From Pseudomonas sp. B21-048 (GTDB lineage Bacteria; Pseudomonadota; Gammaproteobacteria; Pseudomonadales; Pseudomonadaceae), in NCBI RefSeq assembly GCF_024748615.1, contig NZ_CP087168.1:1550001-1614000 (forward strand): 64,000 nucleotides of DNA, in the 5' to 3' direction. The notes under the pieces were generated by a model, which was not told the origin of the DNA, searched no databases, and was given only the letters and a program-made list of their open reading frames with translations. The first letter of the stretch is position 1, and the number at the start of each line of letters is the position of its first letter. This document shows positions 17,842-28,296 of this stretch, piece after piece. The translations under genes were made by a program, and so were the position numbers.

Positions 17842-19587
17842 CTAGACCACCGGCTGACTATGCGCAAACAACAAATCCACAAACCGCTCGGCCGTCGGCT
17901 GCGGTTCATGGTTGGCCAGCCCGGCGCGCTCATTGGCTTCGATAAACACATACTCCGGCTGATCAGCGGCCAGCACCATAAGGTCGAGCCCGACCATCGG
18001 AATATCCAGCGCCCGCGCCGCGCGTACCGCCGCATCCACCAAGGCCGGATGCAGGATTGCAGTCACATCCTCAAGAATGCCGCCGGTATGAAGGTTCGCC
18101 GTGCGCCGCACGAACAGATGCTCGCCGGCCGGCAGAATGCTGCTGTAGTCATAACCCGCAGCCTGCAACGTGCGCTGGGTCTCATGGTCCAGCGGAATCT
18201 TGCTTTCACCGCTGGTCGCCGCCTGACGGCGACGGCTCTGGGCCTCGATCAGCACGCCGATGGAATGCTGACCATCGCCCACCACTTCCGCCGGCCGGCG
18301 AATGGCGGCCGCGACCACCTCGAAGCCGATCACCAGAACCCGCAAGTCGAGGCCTTCGTGAAAGCTTTCCAGCAGTACTCGACTATCGAATTTACGAGCG
18401 CTTTCGATGGCTTGCCGGACCTCATCGAGGGTGCGTAAATCCACCGCCACACCTTGGCCCTGTTCACCGTCCAGCGGTTTGACCACCACCCGTTCGTGCT
18501 CGTCGAGAAACGCCAGATTGTCGTCCGCGCTCCCCGCCCGTTGTTGGGCGGGCAGCTTGAGACCGGCGTTTTTCAGCACCTTGTGGGTCAGGCTTTTGTC
18601 TTGGCATAACGTCATGCTGATGGCACTGGTCAGGTCGCTCAGGGATTCGCGACAACGCACCCGACGACTGCCGTGAATCAAGGTGAACAGGCCGGCTTGC
18701 GCGTCATCCACCTGCACTTCAATACCGCGCCGGTGAGCCTCCTCGACGATGATTCGCGCATATGGATTGAACTCGGCTTCGGGGCCAGGGCCGAGGAACA
18801 ATGGTTGGTTGATACCGTTCTTGCGCTTGATGGCGAAGGTCGACAAGGCGCGAAAACCGAGCTTGGCGTAAAGACTTTTCGCCTGACGGTTGTTGTGCAG
18901 CACCGACAGGTCCAGGTAGCTCAGCCCACGGCTCATGAAGTGTTCGATCAAGTGCCGCACCAGCACTTCACCGACGCCTGGGCGGGAACATTGCGGATCG
19001 ACCGCCAGGCACCACAGGCTGCTGCCGTTTTCCGGGTCGTTGAAGGCTTTGTGATGATTCAGGCCCATGACACTGCCGATGATCGCGCCGCTGTCCTCAT
19101 CTTCGGCCAGCCAATAAACCGGGCCGCCCTGGTGATGAGGCGTCAGCAAACTCGCATCAATCGGCAGCATGCCGCGTGCCTGATACAGCTGATTGACGGC
19201 CTGCCAGTCCGCTTCGCTTTGCGCCCGACGTATGCGAAAACCGCGAAACACCCGGGTGGCCTGGCGGTAATCGCTGAACCACAGGCGCAACGTGTCGGAC
19301 GGGTCGAGAAACAGCTGAGCCGGCTCCAGCCCCAGCACTTGCTGGGGAGCGGCCACGTACAAGGCGATGTCCCTCTCACCGGGCTGCTCATTGAGCAGCT
19401 CTTGGGCAAGGCTCGCCGCATCGGGAAAAGTATGGCCGATCAGCAACCGCCCCCAGCCGCAATGCACCGCGATTGGCGCGGCGCCCAATTCACTGCCGTC
19501 TTCGGCCAGACGCGCCTGCAAACGTTCGTAGGAGGGCGCCTGACCGCGCAACAAGCGTTGGCTGTAAGCCGTGGCGTGAGGTTTCAT
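17842..19587 (-). CDS. ngg: N-acetylglutaminylglutamine synthetase
   Basis: Bifunctional enzyme of 581 residues in the synthesis of the osmoprotectant N-acetylglutaminylglutamine amide. A GNAT acetyltransferase domain (about 115-255; VDPQCSRPGVGEVLVRHL is the acetyl-CoA loop and LDLSVLHNNRQAKSLYAKLGF the C-terminal motif) precedes an ATP-grasp ligase domain (about 290-570; RVVVKPLDGEQGQGV and FIEANERAGLANHEPQP). The fusion is diagnostic for this pathway. It starts three bases after the asnO stop, so the two are translationally linked. Confidence 0.93.
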   Translation of the reverse strand: MKPHATAYSQRLLRGQAPSYERLQARLAEDGSELGAAPIAVHCGWGRLLIGHTFPDAASLAQELLNEQPGERDIALYVAAPQQVLGLEPAQLFLDPSDTLRLWFSDYRQATRVFRGFRIRRAQSEADWQAVNQLYQARGMLPIDASLLTPHHQGGPVYWLAEDEDSGAIIGSVMGLNHHKAFNDPENGSSLWCLAVDPQCSRPGVGEVLVRHLIEHFMSRGLSYLDLSVLHNNRQAKSLYAKLGFRALSTFAIKRKNGINQPLFLGPGPEAEFNPYARIIVEEAHRRGIEVQVDDAQAGLFTLIHGSRRVRCRESLSDLTSAISMTLCQDKSLTHKVLKNAGLKLPAQQRAGSADDNLAFLDEHERVVVKPLDGEQGQGVAVDLRTLDEVRQAIESARKFDSRVLLESFHEGLDLRVLVIGFEVVAAAIRRPAEVVGDGQHSIGVLIEAQSRRRQAATSGESKIPLDHETQRTLQAAGYDYSSILPAGEHLFVRRTANLHTGGILEDVTAILHPALVDAAVRAARALDIPMVGLDLMVLAADQPEYVFIEANERAGLANHEPQPTAERFVDLLFAHSQPVV

Positions 19588-19590
19588 CGA

Positions 19591-21363
19591 TCAGATTCCT
19601 TGTTCACTGAGCCACAGGTTCAGGGCTGCCAATTGCCACAGCTTGGAGCCGCGCAACGGAGTCAGTTGACCTTGCGGATCGGTCAGCAGGCGGTCGAGCA
19701 TGGCGGGGTTGAACAGGCCACGATCCTGACTCGGATCGAGCAGCAGTTCACGTACCCAATTCAGCGTGTCGCCCTGCAAATGCTTGAGGCCGGGGACCGG
19801 GAAGTAACCCTTTTTGCGGTCGATCACTTCACTCGGAATGACCAGCCGCGCCGCTTCTTTCAAGACGTGCTTGCCGCCATCCGGCAATTTGAATTTACCC
19901 GGTACTCGCGCCGACAACTCCACCAGGCGATAGTCGAGAAACGGCGTACGCGCTTCCAGGCCCCAGGCCATGGTCATGTTGTCGACCCGCTTGACCGGGT
20001 CATCCACCAGCATCACGGTGCTGTCCAGACGCAGGGCTTTGTCCACGGCTGCGTCGGCGCCGGGCTGAGCGAAATGTTCCTTCACGAAGTCGCCGGCCGC
20101 GTCGTTAGCCGTCAACCATTTAGGCTGCACCGTGGCGGCGTAGTCGGCGTAGCTGCGGTCGAAAAACGCATCGCGATACGCGGCATACGGATCGCTCGCA
20201 CCGTCCACCTGCGGATACCAGTGATAACCGGCGAACAATTCGTCCGCGCCCTGACCGCTTTGCACCACCTTGCAGTGCTTGGCCACTTCGCGAGACAGCA
20301 GATAGAACGCGATGCAGTCATGGCTGACCATCGGCTCGCTCATGGCGCGGAACGCCGCGGGCAGTTGCTCGATGATCTCTTTCTCGTCGATGCGCAGTTG
20401 ATGGTGTTGGGTGCCGTAGTGTTTGGCGATCAAGTCCGAGTACTGAAACTCGTCACCGCGCTCGCCGCCGGCATCCTGGAAACCGATGGAAAAGGTCGAT
20501 AAGTCTTCGACCCCGACTTCGCGCAACAGGCCCACCAACAGACTCGAATCGACGCCGCCGGAAAGCAGCACGCCGACATCCACCGCCGCCCGCTGACGGA
20601 TCGTCACCGCTTCACGGGTGCTGTCGAGCACGCGGTCGCGCCAGTCTTCGAGAGTCAGGTTCAGCTCGTCGGCGTGTGGGCCGTAGGGCAGGGTCCACCA
20701 GGTTTTCTGCTCGGTGGTGCCGTCTGCGTCGATGCGCATCCAGCTCGCCGGGGGCAGCTTTTCGATGCCCGCCAGCAACGTGCGCGGGGCCGGGACCACC
20801 GCATGGAAGTTCAGATAGTGATTGAGCGCCACCGGATCGAGGATCGGGTTGATGTCGCCGCCCTTGAGCAATGCCGGCAGAACCGAGGCAAAGCGCAGGC
20901 GTTGACCGGTGCGCGACAGGTACAACGGCTTTACGCCGAGACGGTCGCGGGCAATGAATAAACGCTTGGCGTCGCGCTCCCAAATCGCGAAGGCGAACAT
21001 GCCGTTGAGTTTGGGCAACAGGGCTTCGCCCCAGGCGTGATAACCCTTGAGCAGCACTTCGGTGTCGCCGCCGGAATAGAAGGCGTAACCGAGGCTTTCC
21101 AGCTCGGTGCGCAGTTCCGGGAAGTTGTAGATCGCGCCGTTGAAGGCCAGGGACAGGCCCAATTGGTTGTCGATCATCGGCTGTGCCGAGCCGTCCGACA
21201 AGTCCATGATTTTCAGGCGCCGATGGCCCAGGGCAATCGGCCCCTGGCTGTGGAAGCCCCACGCATCAGGACCGCGAGGGGCCAGGTGATGGGTGATTCG
21301 TTCAATGGCTGCGAGGTCCGCAGGTTGATGGTCGAAACGTAATTCTCCAGCTAATCCGCACAT
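19591..21363 (-). CDS. asnO: N-acetylglutaminylglutamine amidotransferase (AsnB-type)
   Basis: Asparagine-synthetase-like enzyme of 590 residues that amidates the dipeptide to give NAGGN. The N-terminal class II glutaminase domain begins MCGLAGEL, with nucleophile Cys2, and includes FNGAIYNFPELR and GDTEVLLKGY. The synthetase domain has the PP-loop LLSGGVDSSLL (about 260-270) and GQGADELFAGYHWYP. Linked to ngg on a three-base spacing. The 124-base space to mnmC upstream should contain the promoter; NAGGN genes are typically osmotically induced, but I see no clear motif. Confidence 0.93.
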   Translation of the reverse strand: MCGLAGELRFDHQPADLAAIERITHHLAPRGPDAWGFHSQGPIALGHRRLKIMDLSDGSAQPMIDNQLGLSLAFNGAIYNFPELRTELESLGYAFYSGGDTEVLLKGYHAWGEALLPKLNGMFAFAIWERDAKRLFIARDRLGVKPLYLSRTGQRLRFASVLPALLKGGDINPILDPVALNHYLNFHAVVPAPRTLLAGIEKLPPASWMRIDADGTTEQKTWWTLPYGPHADELNLTLEDWRDRVLDSTREAVTIRQRAAVDVGVLLSGGVDSSLLVGLLREVGVEDLSTFSIGFQDAGGERGDEFQYSDLIAKHYGTQHHQLRIDEKEIIEQLPAAFRAMSEPMVSHDCIAFYLLSREVAKHCKVVQSGQGADELFAGYHWYPQVDGASDPYAAYRDAFFDRSYADYAATVQPKWLTANDAAGDFVKEHFAQPGADAAVDKALRLDSTVMLVDDPVKRVDNMTMAWGLEARTPFLDYRLVELSARVPGKFKLPDGGKHVLKEAARLVIPSEVIDRKKGYFPVPGLKHLQGDTLNWVRELLLDPSQDRGLFNPAMLDRLLTDPQGQLTPLRGSKLWQLAALNLWLSEQGI

Positions 21364-21487
21364 AAGTCCTTACCGGTTTTTCCGTTGGGGAGGGTCAATC
21401 GGTACCTCGCCAAAAACGGCGGGTACCCGGAAACATGACCCATGTGAATCCCTGGAGTTTTAGACCGATAAGTTATAAGGCTACGCG

Positions 21488-23470
21488 TCAGGCTTTTCCG
21501 CGGATCAATTGGCGCAAGGCAAAACGGTTGGGATGGCAAGCCTCAGCCACCGCTTTCGGCAAGGGCAAAGGTTCGTTCTCAAGCCATGCCGCCAACAGCT
21601 CACCAGACAGTGGCGCGGTGATCAAACCGCGAGAACCGTGACCGCTATTGACGTAAAACCCCTCGAGCCATGGGCAGGGAGCATCGGGCACTTGCCGGGC
21701 ATCTTTGCTCAGTGCGGCATAGGCCTCGGCGAAGGCGACTTGTTCAGCCAACGGTCCGACGATCGGCAGGTAATCCGGGCTGGTACAGCGGAATGCCGCG
21801 CGCCCTTCAAGCTGTTGCGGGTCCAGGTCTGGAACATGCAGACGGGCGACCAGGTCAGTGGATATTTCCTCGAGCAACGCCAGGTTGCCGAGATGTTCGG
21901 CGACGGTCGGGGTCAGCTCATCGCTTTTGAAATCGAAGCTGGCGCCGAGTGTGTGTTCGCCCAAGCGTGCGGGTGCCACGTAGCCTTCAGCGCAGACGAC
22001 GGTCGCCAGGCTCTGGCTTTCGGGGGTTTGCGCCAGTCGGGTGATCTGGCCGCGAATGCGTTTGAGGGGCAGGTCGGCGCTGTGTGGAAAACGCTTGATC
22101 TCGGCGGCACCGGCCAGAATCACCACGGGCGCGCTGGCCAGCAGTGCATCACCGTCCCAGGCCTGCCACTGATCATCGACCTTGCGCAGTTCCAGCACCT
22201 CGCGATGGGGCAGCCACTGGATGTTCGTGGAGGACGCCTGCCACTGGCACAACGCGGGCGGATGAACCCAGCCGCCTTCAGGGTAGAACAAGCCGCCGTG
22301 CGCCAATTCGATGCCGGCCCTGGCTTGGGCCTGGGGTTGATCGAGCGGGTGCACCAGGCTCGGTGAAAAGGCCGCGGCCAATTGCGCCTGACGCTCGGCT
22401 TCCTTGGCATTGAAGGCCAGTTGCAAGACTCCGCAATCGTCCCAGTCGACGCCACGCTGCAGCTGTTCGAGCAGACGTCGGGTGTAGCCAAAACCGCTGA
22501 CGATCAATTGCGACAACGCGGTGCCATGGGCTGAAAGCTTGAGGTACAGCACGCCCTGAGGATTGCCCGAGGCTTCCTGCGCCAGTGCTTCGTGGCGGTC
22601 CAGCAAACTCACTTGCCAACCCCGCGCGGCGAGACTGGCGGCACTCGCGCAACCGGCCAGCCCGGCGCCGATCACCAAGGCGCGGCGTTCGCCGGTCAGC
22701 GGTTGTGGGCGAGCGAACCATGGTTTTGTCGCGGCAGGCAGGGCTACGTCTTCAGGCCAACCGAGGAACGTACCCCGCAGGATCTCCCATTTATGACCAA
22801 TGCCTGGCGTGCGCTTCATCTTGAAGCCCGCCGCGTTCAACAGGCGGCGCACCCAGCCGGTGCTGGTGAAGGTGCTGATGGTCGAGCCGGGTGCCGCCAG
22901 GCGAGCCAGTTCGGCAAACAATTCGGCGGTCCACATGTCGGGGTTTCTCGCTGGAGCGAAACCGTCGAGAAACCAGGCGTCGATCTGCGCATCCAGTTGC
23001 GGCAATTGCTCAAGTGCATCGCCGATCAGCAAGGTCAGGGTGACGCGGCCGTTGTCCAGCACCAAGCGTTGAAAGCCTTGATGAATCGCCACGTATTGCG
23101 CCAGCAATTGATCGGCAAACGGCTTGAGCTCCGGCCATAAGGTCAAGGCCCGTTGCAGATCGGGCGCGCTCAGCGGGTATTTTTCGACGCTGACAAAATG
23201 CAGCCGCGCACCGGCCACCGCGTGCTGTTCGAACAACTGCCAGGCACAGAGAAAATTCAGCCCGGTGCCGAAACCGGTCTCGCCAATCACCAGTCGACCA
23301 TCCACCGGCAAGGCGGCGAAGCGGTCACGCAAATCGTTTTGCTCCAGAAACACGTAACGGGTTTCTTCAAGGCCCGATAGGTCGGAAAAATACACATCAT
23401 CGAACACCCGTGAACGCGGGCGACCTTGGTCGTCCCAGTCGAGCTGGGCGTGGGGCAATACAGGTTTCAT
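21488..23470 (-). CDS. mnmC: tRNA modification enzyme MnmC (bifunctional)
   Basis: 660-residue fusion that completes mnm5s2U34 in wobble positions of tRNAs. The N-terminal methyltransferase domain (about 1-240) has the SAM-binding GETGFGTGLNFLCAW motif and the WFLDGFAPARNPDMW catalytic region. The C-terminal FAD-dependent oxidoreductase (about 260-660) has the dinucleotide motif VIGAGLAGCASAASLAARGW and the terminal NSGHGSRGLITAP. Length is normal for the fused form. Confidence 0.96.
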   Translation of the reverse strand: MKPVLPHAQLDWDDQGRPRSRVFDDVYFSDLSGLEETRYVFLEQNDLRDRFAALPVDGRLVIGETGFGTGLNFLCAWQLFEQHAVAGARLHFVSVEKYPLSAPDLQRALTLWPELKPFADQLLAQYVAIHQGFQRLVLDNGRVTLTLLIGDALEQLPQLDAQIDAWFLDGFAPARNPDMWTAELFAELARLAAPGSTISTFTSTGWVRRLLNAAGFKMKRTPGIGHKWEILRGTFLGWPEDVALPAATKPWFARPQPLTGERRALVIGAGLAGCASAASLAARGWQVSLLDRHEALAQEASGNPQGVLYLKLSAHGTALSQLIVSGFGYTRRLLEQLQRGVDWDDCGVLQLAFNAKEAERQAQLAAAFSPSLVHPLDQPQAQARAGIELAHGGLFYPEGGWVHPPALCQWQASSTNIQWLPHREVLELRKVDDQWQAWDGDALLASAPVVILAGAAEIKRFPHSADLPLKRIRGQITRLAQTPESQSLATVVCAEGYVAPARLGEHTLGASFDFKSDELTPTVAEHLGNLALLEEISTDLVARLHVPDLDPQQLEGRAAFRCTSPDYLPIVGPLAEQVAFAEAYAALSKDARQVPDAPCPWLEGFYVNSGHGSRGLITAPLSGELLAAWLENEPLPLPKAVAEACHPNRFALRQLIRGKA

Positions 23471-23634
23471 GGCAGGCTCGGTAACGGCAAGGTGGCCATT
23501 CTAGCCGATCGCTGCTGCGGCGCTTGATCCATGGCAAGTGCCACAGGATTTGTATCAGCCTCAAAGACTGATTTGTCCTACACATGAGCAGTCAATCCGC
23601 TAGTCTTGCTCAATCCTGGAAGGAGCTGCTCTCT

Positions 23635-25158
23635 ATGTTCGAATCCGCCGAAATCGGTCATGCCATCGACAAAGAAACCTATGACGCCGAAGTGCCGGCC
23701 TTGCGTGGGGCTTTGCTCGAAGCGCAGTTTGAACTCCGGCAGCAACAACGCTTTCCAGTGATCATTTTGATCAACGGCATCGAAGGCGCCGGCAAGGGCG
23801 AGACAGTCAAGCTGCTCAATGAATGGATGGACCCGCGTCTGATCGAGGTGCGCACGTTCGACCAGCAGACCGACGAAGAACTGGCGCGACCACCGGCCTG
23901 GCGCTACTGGCGGATGCTCCCGGCCAAGGGCCGCATGGGGATTTTCTTCGGCAACTGGTACAGCCAGATGCTGCAAGGACGGGTTCATGGTTTGTTCAAG
24001 GATCCGCGACTCGATCAAAGCATCAACGGGGCCGAGCGGTTGGAGAAGATGCTGTGCGACGAAGGCGCGTTGATCTTCAAGTTCTGGTTTCACCTCTCCA
24101 AAAAACAAATGAAAGCGCGGCTCAAGGCGCTGGCCGATGACCCGCTGCACAGCTGGCGCATCAGCCCGCTGGACTGGCAACAATCCGAGACTTACGACAA
24201 ATTCGTGAAGTACGGCGAACGGGTGCTGCGCCGCACCAGCCGCGACTATGCGCCGTGGCATGTGATCGCCGGTGTGGATGCGCACTATCGCAGTCTGACG
24301 GTCGGCAAGATATTGCTCGAGGGCCTGCAGAGCGCGCTGAAGAGACCCAGGATTCACCCGCACAAAGTCAGCGCAGCGCCCTTGTTCCCCAGCGTCGATC
24401 AAGTGAATCTGCTCGACAGCCTGGACTTGACCCTGCAGCTGGACAAGGACGATTACGAAGAGCAACTGATTACCGAGCAGGCACGATTTTCCGGGCTGAT
24501 GCGCGATAAACGCATGCGTCGCCACGCGTTGATCGCGTTGTTCGAAGGCAACGATGCGGCAGGCAAGGGCGGGGCAATCCGTCGGGTGGCCGCGGCGCTC
24601 GACCCACGTCAGTACGACATCGTGCCGATCGCCGCGCCTACCGAGGAGGAACGGGCGCAGCCATATCTCTGGCGTTTCTGGCGGCATATTCCGGCGCGGG
24701 GCAAATTCACTGTATTCGACCGTTCATGGTACGGTCGGGTGCTGGTGGAACGCATAGAAGGCTTTTGCAGCAAGGCGGACTGGATGCGCGCCTACGGTGA
24801 GATCAACGACTTCGAAGAGCAGATTGCCGATGCCGGCGTGATCGTGGTCAAGTTCTGGCTGGCCATCGACAAACAGACTCAGATGGAGCGATTCCAGGAG
24901 CGCGAAGAGATTCCCTTCAAGCGCTTCAAGATCACAGAAGACGACTGGCGCAATCGCGACAAATGGGACGATTACCGCGTCGCGGTCGGCGATATGGTCG
25001 ATCGCACCAGCACCGAGATTTCGCCCTGGACGCTGGTGGAAGCCAACGACAAGCGTTGGGCGCGGATCAAGGTTCTGCGCACCCTCAATCAGGCGCTGGA
25101 AGAGGCCTTCGAAAAGTCCGACAAACGCGAGAAAAAACGGCAAAAACGCAAACGCTGA
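23635..25158 (+). CDS. pap: Polyphosphate:AMP phosphotransferase
   Basis: PPK2-family enzyme that makes ADP from AMP using polyphosphate. The 507-residue protein is a tandem of two PPK2 domains, each with a P-loop: GIEGAGKG at 48-55 and GNDAAGKGG near 305. Other matching pairs include PPAWRYWRMLPAKGRMGIFFGNWYSQM and QPYLWRFWRHIPARGKFTVFDRSWYGR. The open frame begins with an ATG at 23584, but the ATG at 23635 follows AAGGAG and gives the family start MFESAEIGHAID, so it is preferred. The C-terminus is a run of Lys/Arg. Divergent from mnmC. Confidence 0.93.
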   Translation: MFESAEIGHAIDKETYDAEVPALRGALLEAQFELRQQQRFPVIILINGIEGAGKGETVKLLNEWMDPRLIEVRTFDQQTDEELARPPAWRYWRMLPAKGRMGIFFGNWYSQMLQGRVHGLFKDPRLDQSINGAERLEKMLCDEGALIFKFWFHLSKKQMKARLKALADDPLHSWRISPLDWQQSETYDKFVKYGERVLRRTSRDYAPWHVIAGVDAHYRSLTVGKILLEGLQSALKRPRIHPHKVSAAPLFPSVDQVNLLDSLDLTLQLDKDDYEEQLITEQARFSGLMRDKRMRRHALIALFEGNDAAGKGGAIRRVAAALDPRQYDIVPIAAPTEEERAQPYLWRFWRHIPARGKFTVFDRSWYGRVLVERIEGFCSKADWMRAYGEINDFEEQIADAGVIVVKFWLAIDKQTQMERFQEREEIPFKRFKITEDDWRNRDKWDDYRVAVGDMVDRTSTEISPWTLVEANDKRWARIKVLRTLNQALEEAFEKSDKREKKRQKRKR

Positions 25159-25242
25159 ACCGATGGCTGCGGTGTTTGCCGAAGACGGCTCGGTGACCGC
25201 CGGCAATTCGTCGCCATTGTGCAAGTCACCTCGATGACATGC

Positions 25243-25428
25243 TCATGCACAAGATTGCATCCGCTCGATATACGCCCGAATCTCACGCACCGCTGCCTCC
25301 TGGTTTTCAAAAGGCCCCTCCAGCGTATGTTCCCGCGTGGTGAAATACAGCTCTCCATTCACACGACACAACCGGTCACACCGAAAGTGGGTGGCGGGGG
25401 CGTTGTCTTGGGCGCGCATGCCGTACAT
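25243..25428 (-). CDS. Small DUF6316-like protein
   Basis: 61-residue protein (MYGMRAQDNAPATHFRCDR..., then VNGELYFTTREHTLEGPF and EAAVREIRAYIERMQ). The sequence matches a small Pseudomonas family that I associate with DUF6316. The ATG at 25428 is preceded by AGGAG at good spacing; the frame extends upstream, but that part looks non-coding. Function unknown; the C-terminal part forms an amphipathic helix. Confidence 0.7.
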   Translation of the reverse strand: MYGMRAQDNAPATHFRCDRLCRVNGELYFTTREHTLEGPFENQEAAVREIRAYIERMQSCA

Positions 25429-25629
25429 GGGCGATCTCCTGCGGGTGACGGTTTCAATGAGCTTATGCATGAACCACTTGCCACGCCTGGCCAGCTGATC
25501 GACGGCATGTCGTCAATTTCAGGGTGCGACCTGCACAGTTTCATTCGCGGCCCGTCGGCAACTGTCCCTGTGTCGCGCCCCGGTCTGAGCCTAGAATGAC
25601 CGTTTTCGCCAATCGGCTTCGGGGTCAGC

Positions 25630-26589
25630 ATGCATATTTCATCGGGTCGCTGGGTTTATGGTCTGTGCCTGGCCTTGCTGACCGCGTTGCTGTGGGGAAT
25701 CCTGCCGATCAAGCTCAAGCAAGTGCTGCTGGTGATGGACCCGGTGACGGTGACCTGGTTTCGCCTGCTGGTGTCCGGCGGTTGCCTGTTCATTTATCTG
25801 GCAGCGACCCAACGCCTGCCGAGTCGCAAAGTTCTCGGCCCGCGCGGTGGCTGGCTGGTATTGATGGCGGTGCTCGGACTGGTCGGCAACTACGTGCTGT
25901 ACCTGATGGGCCTGAACCTGCTCAGCGCCGGCACCGCGCAACTGGTGGTGCAAATGGGGCCAATCATGTTGCTGATCGCCAGTCTGTTCGTGTTCAAGGA
26001 GCGGTTCAGCGTGGGGCAGGGGATTGGCCTGTTGGTGCTGCTGATCGGCTTTGCGCTGTTCTTCAATCAGCGTTTGAGTGAGTTGCTCACCTCCCTGACC
26101 GATTACACCGCCGGTGTGCTGATGGTGCTGTTGGCATCCACGGTCTGGACCTTCTATGCCTTGGGCCAGAAGCAGTTGCTCACGGTGTGGAATTCGTTGC
26201 AGGTGATGATGGTGATTTACCTGTTCTGCGCCCTGTTGCTGACGCCATGGGTGCATCCGCTGGAAGCGCTGCAACTGAGCCCGCTGCAAGGCTGGTTGCT
26301 GCTGGCGTGCTGTTTGAACACGTTGATCGCTTATGGCGCCTTCGCCGAAGCGCTGGCCCATTGGGAGGCTTCGCGGGTCAGTGCGACGCTGGCGATCACG
26401 CCGCTGGTGACCTTTGCCGCCGTGGCCGTGGCTGCGTGGTTATGGCCGGCGTATGTGCAGTCCGAACAGATCAATGGCCTGGGTTATGGCGGTGCGGTGT
26501 TGGTGGTGTTTGGGTCGGCGCTGGTGGCGTTGGGGCCGTCGTTGATGGCGGGGCTCAGGGCCAGAAAGACCAAAATGGCGGTTGAATGA
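25630..26589 (+). CDS. EamA/DMT-family transporter
   Basis: 319 residues with ten hydrophobic segments in two EamA repeats (about 10-140 and 155-300). Typical features are LLTALLWGILPI in helix 1, WFRLLVSG, and the second-repeat motif SRVSATLAITPLVTFAAVAVAAWLW. Members export metabolites or drugs; the substrate cannot be told. It converges on fumC across a REP element. Confidence 0.85.
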   Translation: MHISSGRWVYGLCLALLTALLWGILPIKLKQVLLVMDPVTVTWFRLLVSGGCLFIYLAATQRLPSRKVLGPRGGWLVLMAVLGLVGNYVLYLMGLNLLSAGTAQLVVQMGPIMLLIASLFVFKERFSVGQGIGLLVLLIGFALFFNQRLSELLTSLTDYTAGVLMVLLASTVWTFYALGQKQLLTVWNSLQVMMVIYLFCALLLTPWVHPLEALQLSPLQGWLLLACCLNTLIAYGAFAEALAHWEASRVSATLAITPLVTFAAVAVAAWLWPAYVQSEQINGLGYGGAVLVVFGSALVALGPSLMAGLRARKTKMAVE

Positions 26590-26694
26590 TCGTTCCCACG
26601 CGCAGCAAAGGAATGCAGCCAGGGACGCTCTGCGTCCCAAGAGCGGACGCAGAGCGTCCATTGAGGCATTCCTTTGCTGCGCGTGGGAACGATC
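26588..26694. repeat. REP-type palindromic element, variant core
   Basis: Bounded by GATCGTTCCCACGC and GCGTGGGAACGATC, with arms carrying GCAGCAAAGGAATGC, unlike the TCTGCGTGGGAATGC of the other copies, and a central GGACGC repeat. Lies between the convergent EamA and fumC genes and overlaps the last base pairs of the transporter stop. Confidence 0.9.
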
Positions 26695-26709
26695 AGGGGT
26701 GGTGGCGAT

Positions 26710-28104
26710 TCACCCCTGCTTGCCAGCCTCCAACATATCCTCCGGCCTTACCCACGCATCAAACTGTTCATCCGTCAGATACCCCAGCTGCAACGCCGCC
26801 TCGCGCAAGGTCAGCCCCTCGCTGTAAGCCTTCTTGGCAATCTCCGCCGATTTGTCGTAGCCGATGTGCGGGTTCAGCGCCGTCACCAGCATCAAGCCTC
26901 GCTCCAGATGCTCTGCCATTTTTTCAGCATCCGGTTCCAGCCCGGCGATGCAATGCTGCTGGAAGTTACTGCAGCCGTCGCCCAGCAAGCGGATCGATTG
27001 CAGCAGATTGTGGATGATCACCGGTTTGAACACGTTCAATTGCAGGTGGCCCTGACTGGCGGCAAAACCGATGGCGACGTCGTTGCCCAATACCTGACAG
27101 GCCAGCATCGACAGCGCTTCGCACTGGGTCGGGTTAACCTTGCCGGGCATGATCGAACTGCCCGGTTCATTGGCTGGCAGTTTCACTTCGGCAAACCCTG
27201 CTCGCGGCCCGGAGCCCAGCAGACGCAGATCGTTAGCGATTTTCATCAGGGTCACGGCAAGGGTTTTCAGTGCGCCGGAGAGGGTGACCAACGGTTCGTG
27301 ACCAGCCAGGGCAGCGAATTTGTTATGGGCGGTCACGAACGGCAGGCCGGAGAGGGCGGCCAGTTCGGCCGCGATCGCTTCGCCAAACCCGTGGGGCGAG
27401 TTCAATCCGGTGCCCACCGCCGTGCCGCCCTGAGCCAGCTCACAGACGGCCGGCAACGCACTGCGGATCGCCCGCTCGGCGTAATCCAGTTGTGCGATGA
27501 ACGCCGAGAGTTCCTGGCCGAAGGTAATCGGCGTGGCGTCCATCATATGGGTACGACCGGTCTTGACCAGTTTCATGTGCCGCGCGGACAACTCCGCCAA
27601 CCCGCCAGACAACTCGCTGATCGCCGGCAGCAAATGCTGCTGCACCGCCTGAGCCGTCGCGATGTGCATGGCCGTGGGAAAGCAGTCGTTGGAACTCTGG
27701 GAACGGTTGACGTGATCGTTGGGGTGCACCGGAGTCTTGCCACCGCGCGGGTTGCCGGCCAGTTCGTTGGCGCGACCGGCGATCACTTCGTTGACGTTCA
27801 TGTTGCTCTGGGTGCCGCTGCCGGTCTGCCAGACCACCAGCGGGAACTGGTCGTCGTGATCGCCGTCGAGCACTTCGTCGGCAGTCTGTTCGATCAGGCG
27901 GGCGATGTCGGCGGGCAGGTCGCCATTGCGATTGTTGACGCGCGCCGCGGCTTTCTTGATCAGGGCCAGGGCATGCAGCACCGCCAGCGGCATGCGCTCG
28001 TTGCCGATGGCGAAGTTGATCAGCGAGCGTTGCGTCTGAGCGCCCCAGTAAGCATCATCCGGGACTTCTACCTGGCCCAGGCTGTCGGTTTCGATACGGC
28101 TCAT
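26710..28104 (-). CDS. fumC: Fumarate hydratase class II
   Basis: Converts fumarate to malate in the TCA cycle; oxygen-stable, iron-free form. The 464-residue product includes the [28 protein letters not shown] and [11 protein letters not shown] regions and the superfamily signature [16 protein letters not shown]. Possible starts are GTG 28113 and ATGs at 28107 and 28104; the last gives the family start [10 protein letters not shown] and lies eight bases from AGGAG. Pseudomonads have more than one fumarase gene; this one sits beside bolA and trhO, as the second fumC does in P. aeruginosa from memory. Confidence 0.94.
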   Translation of the reverse strand: MSRIETDSLGQVEVPDDAYWGAQTQRSLINFAIGNERMPLAVLHALALIKKAAARVNNRNGDLPADIARLIEQTADEVLDGDHDDQFPLVVWQTGSGTQSNMNVNEVIAGRANELAGNPRGGKTPVHPNDHVNRSQSSNDCFPTAMHIATAQAVQQHLLPAISELSGGLAELSARHMKLVKTGRTHMMDATPITFGQELSAFIAQLDYAERAIRSALPAVCELAQGGTAVGTGLNSPHGFGEAIAAELAALSGLPFVTAHNKFAALAGHEPLVTLSGALKTLAVTLMKIANDLRLLGSGPRAGFAEVKLPANEPGSSIMPGKVNPTQCEALSMLACQVLGNDVAIGFAASQGHLQLNVFKPVIIHNLLQSIRLLGDGCSNFQQHCIAGLEPDAEKMAEHLERGLMLVTALNPHIGYDKSAEIAKKAYSEGLTLREAALQLGYLTDEQFDAWVRPEDMLEAGKQG

Positions 28105-28296
28105 CATGCACACTCCTGTTGGTCTGATAGCGCAGTTTAGGCCGTGATCGCCGGCCGTGGTTCCATCAGTCTGGAATTTGACCGTTCACCCCCTCTAAAT
28201 CAGGCGCGACAAGGCTTGGGGTTGAGTGACACACTTTTTTAGGTGCAGAATGGACGCCCTTGAGGTTTTGCCTCGCCTGCTAGAAAAGGAAACTCG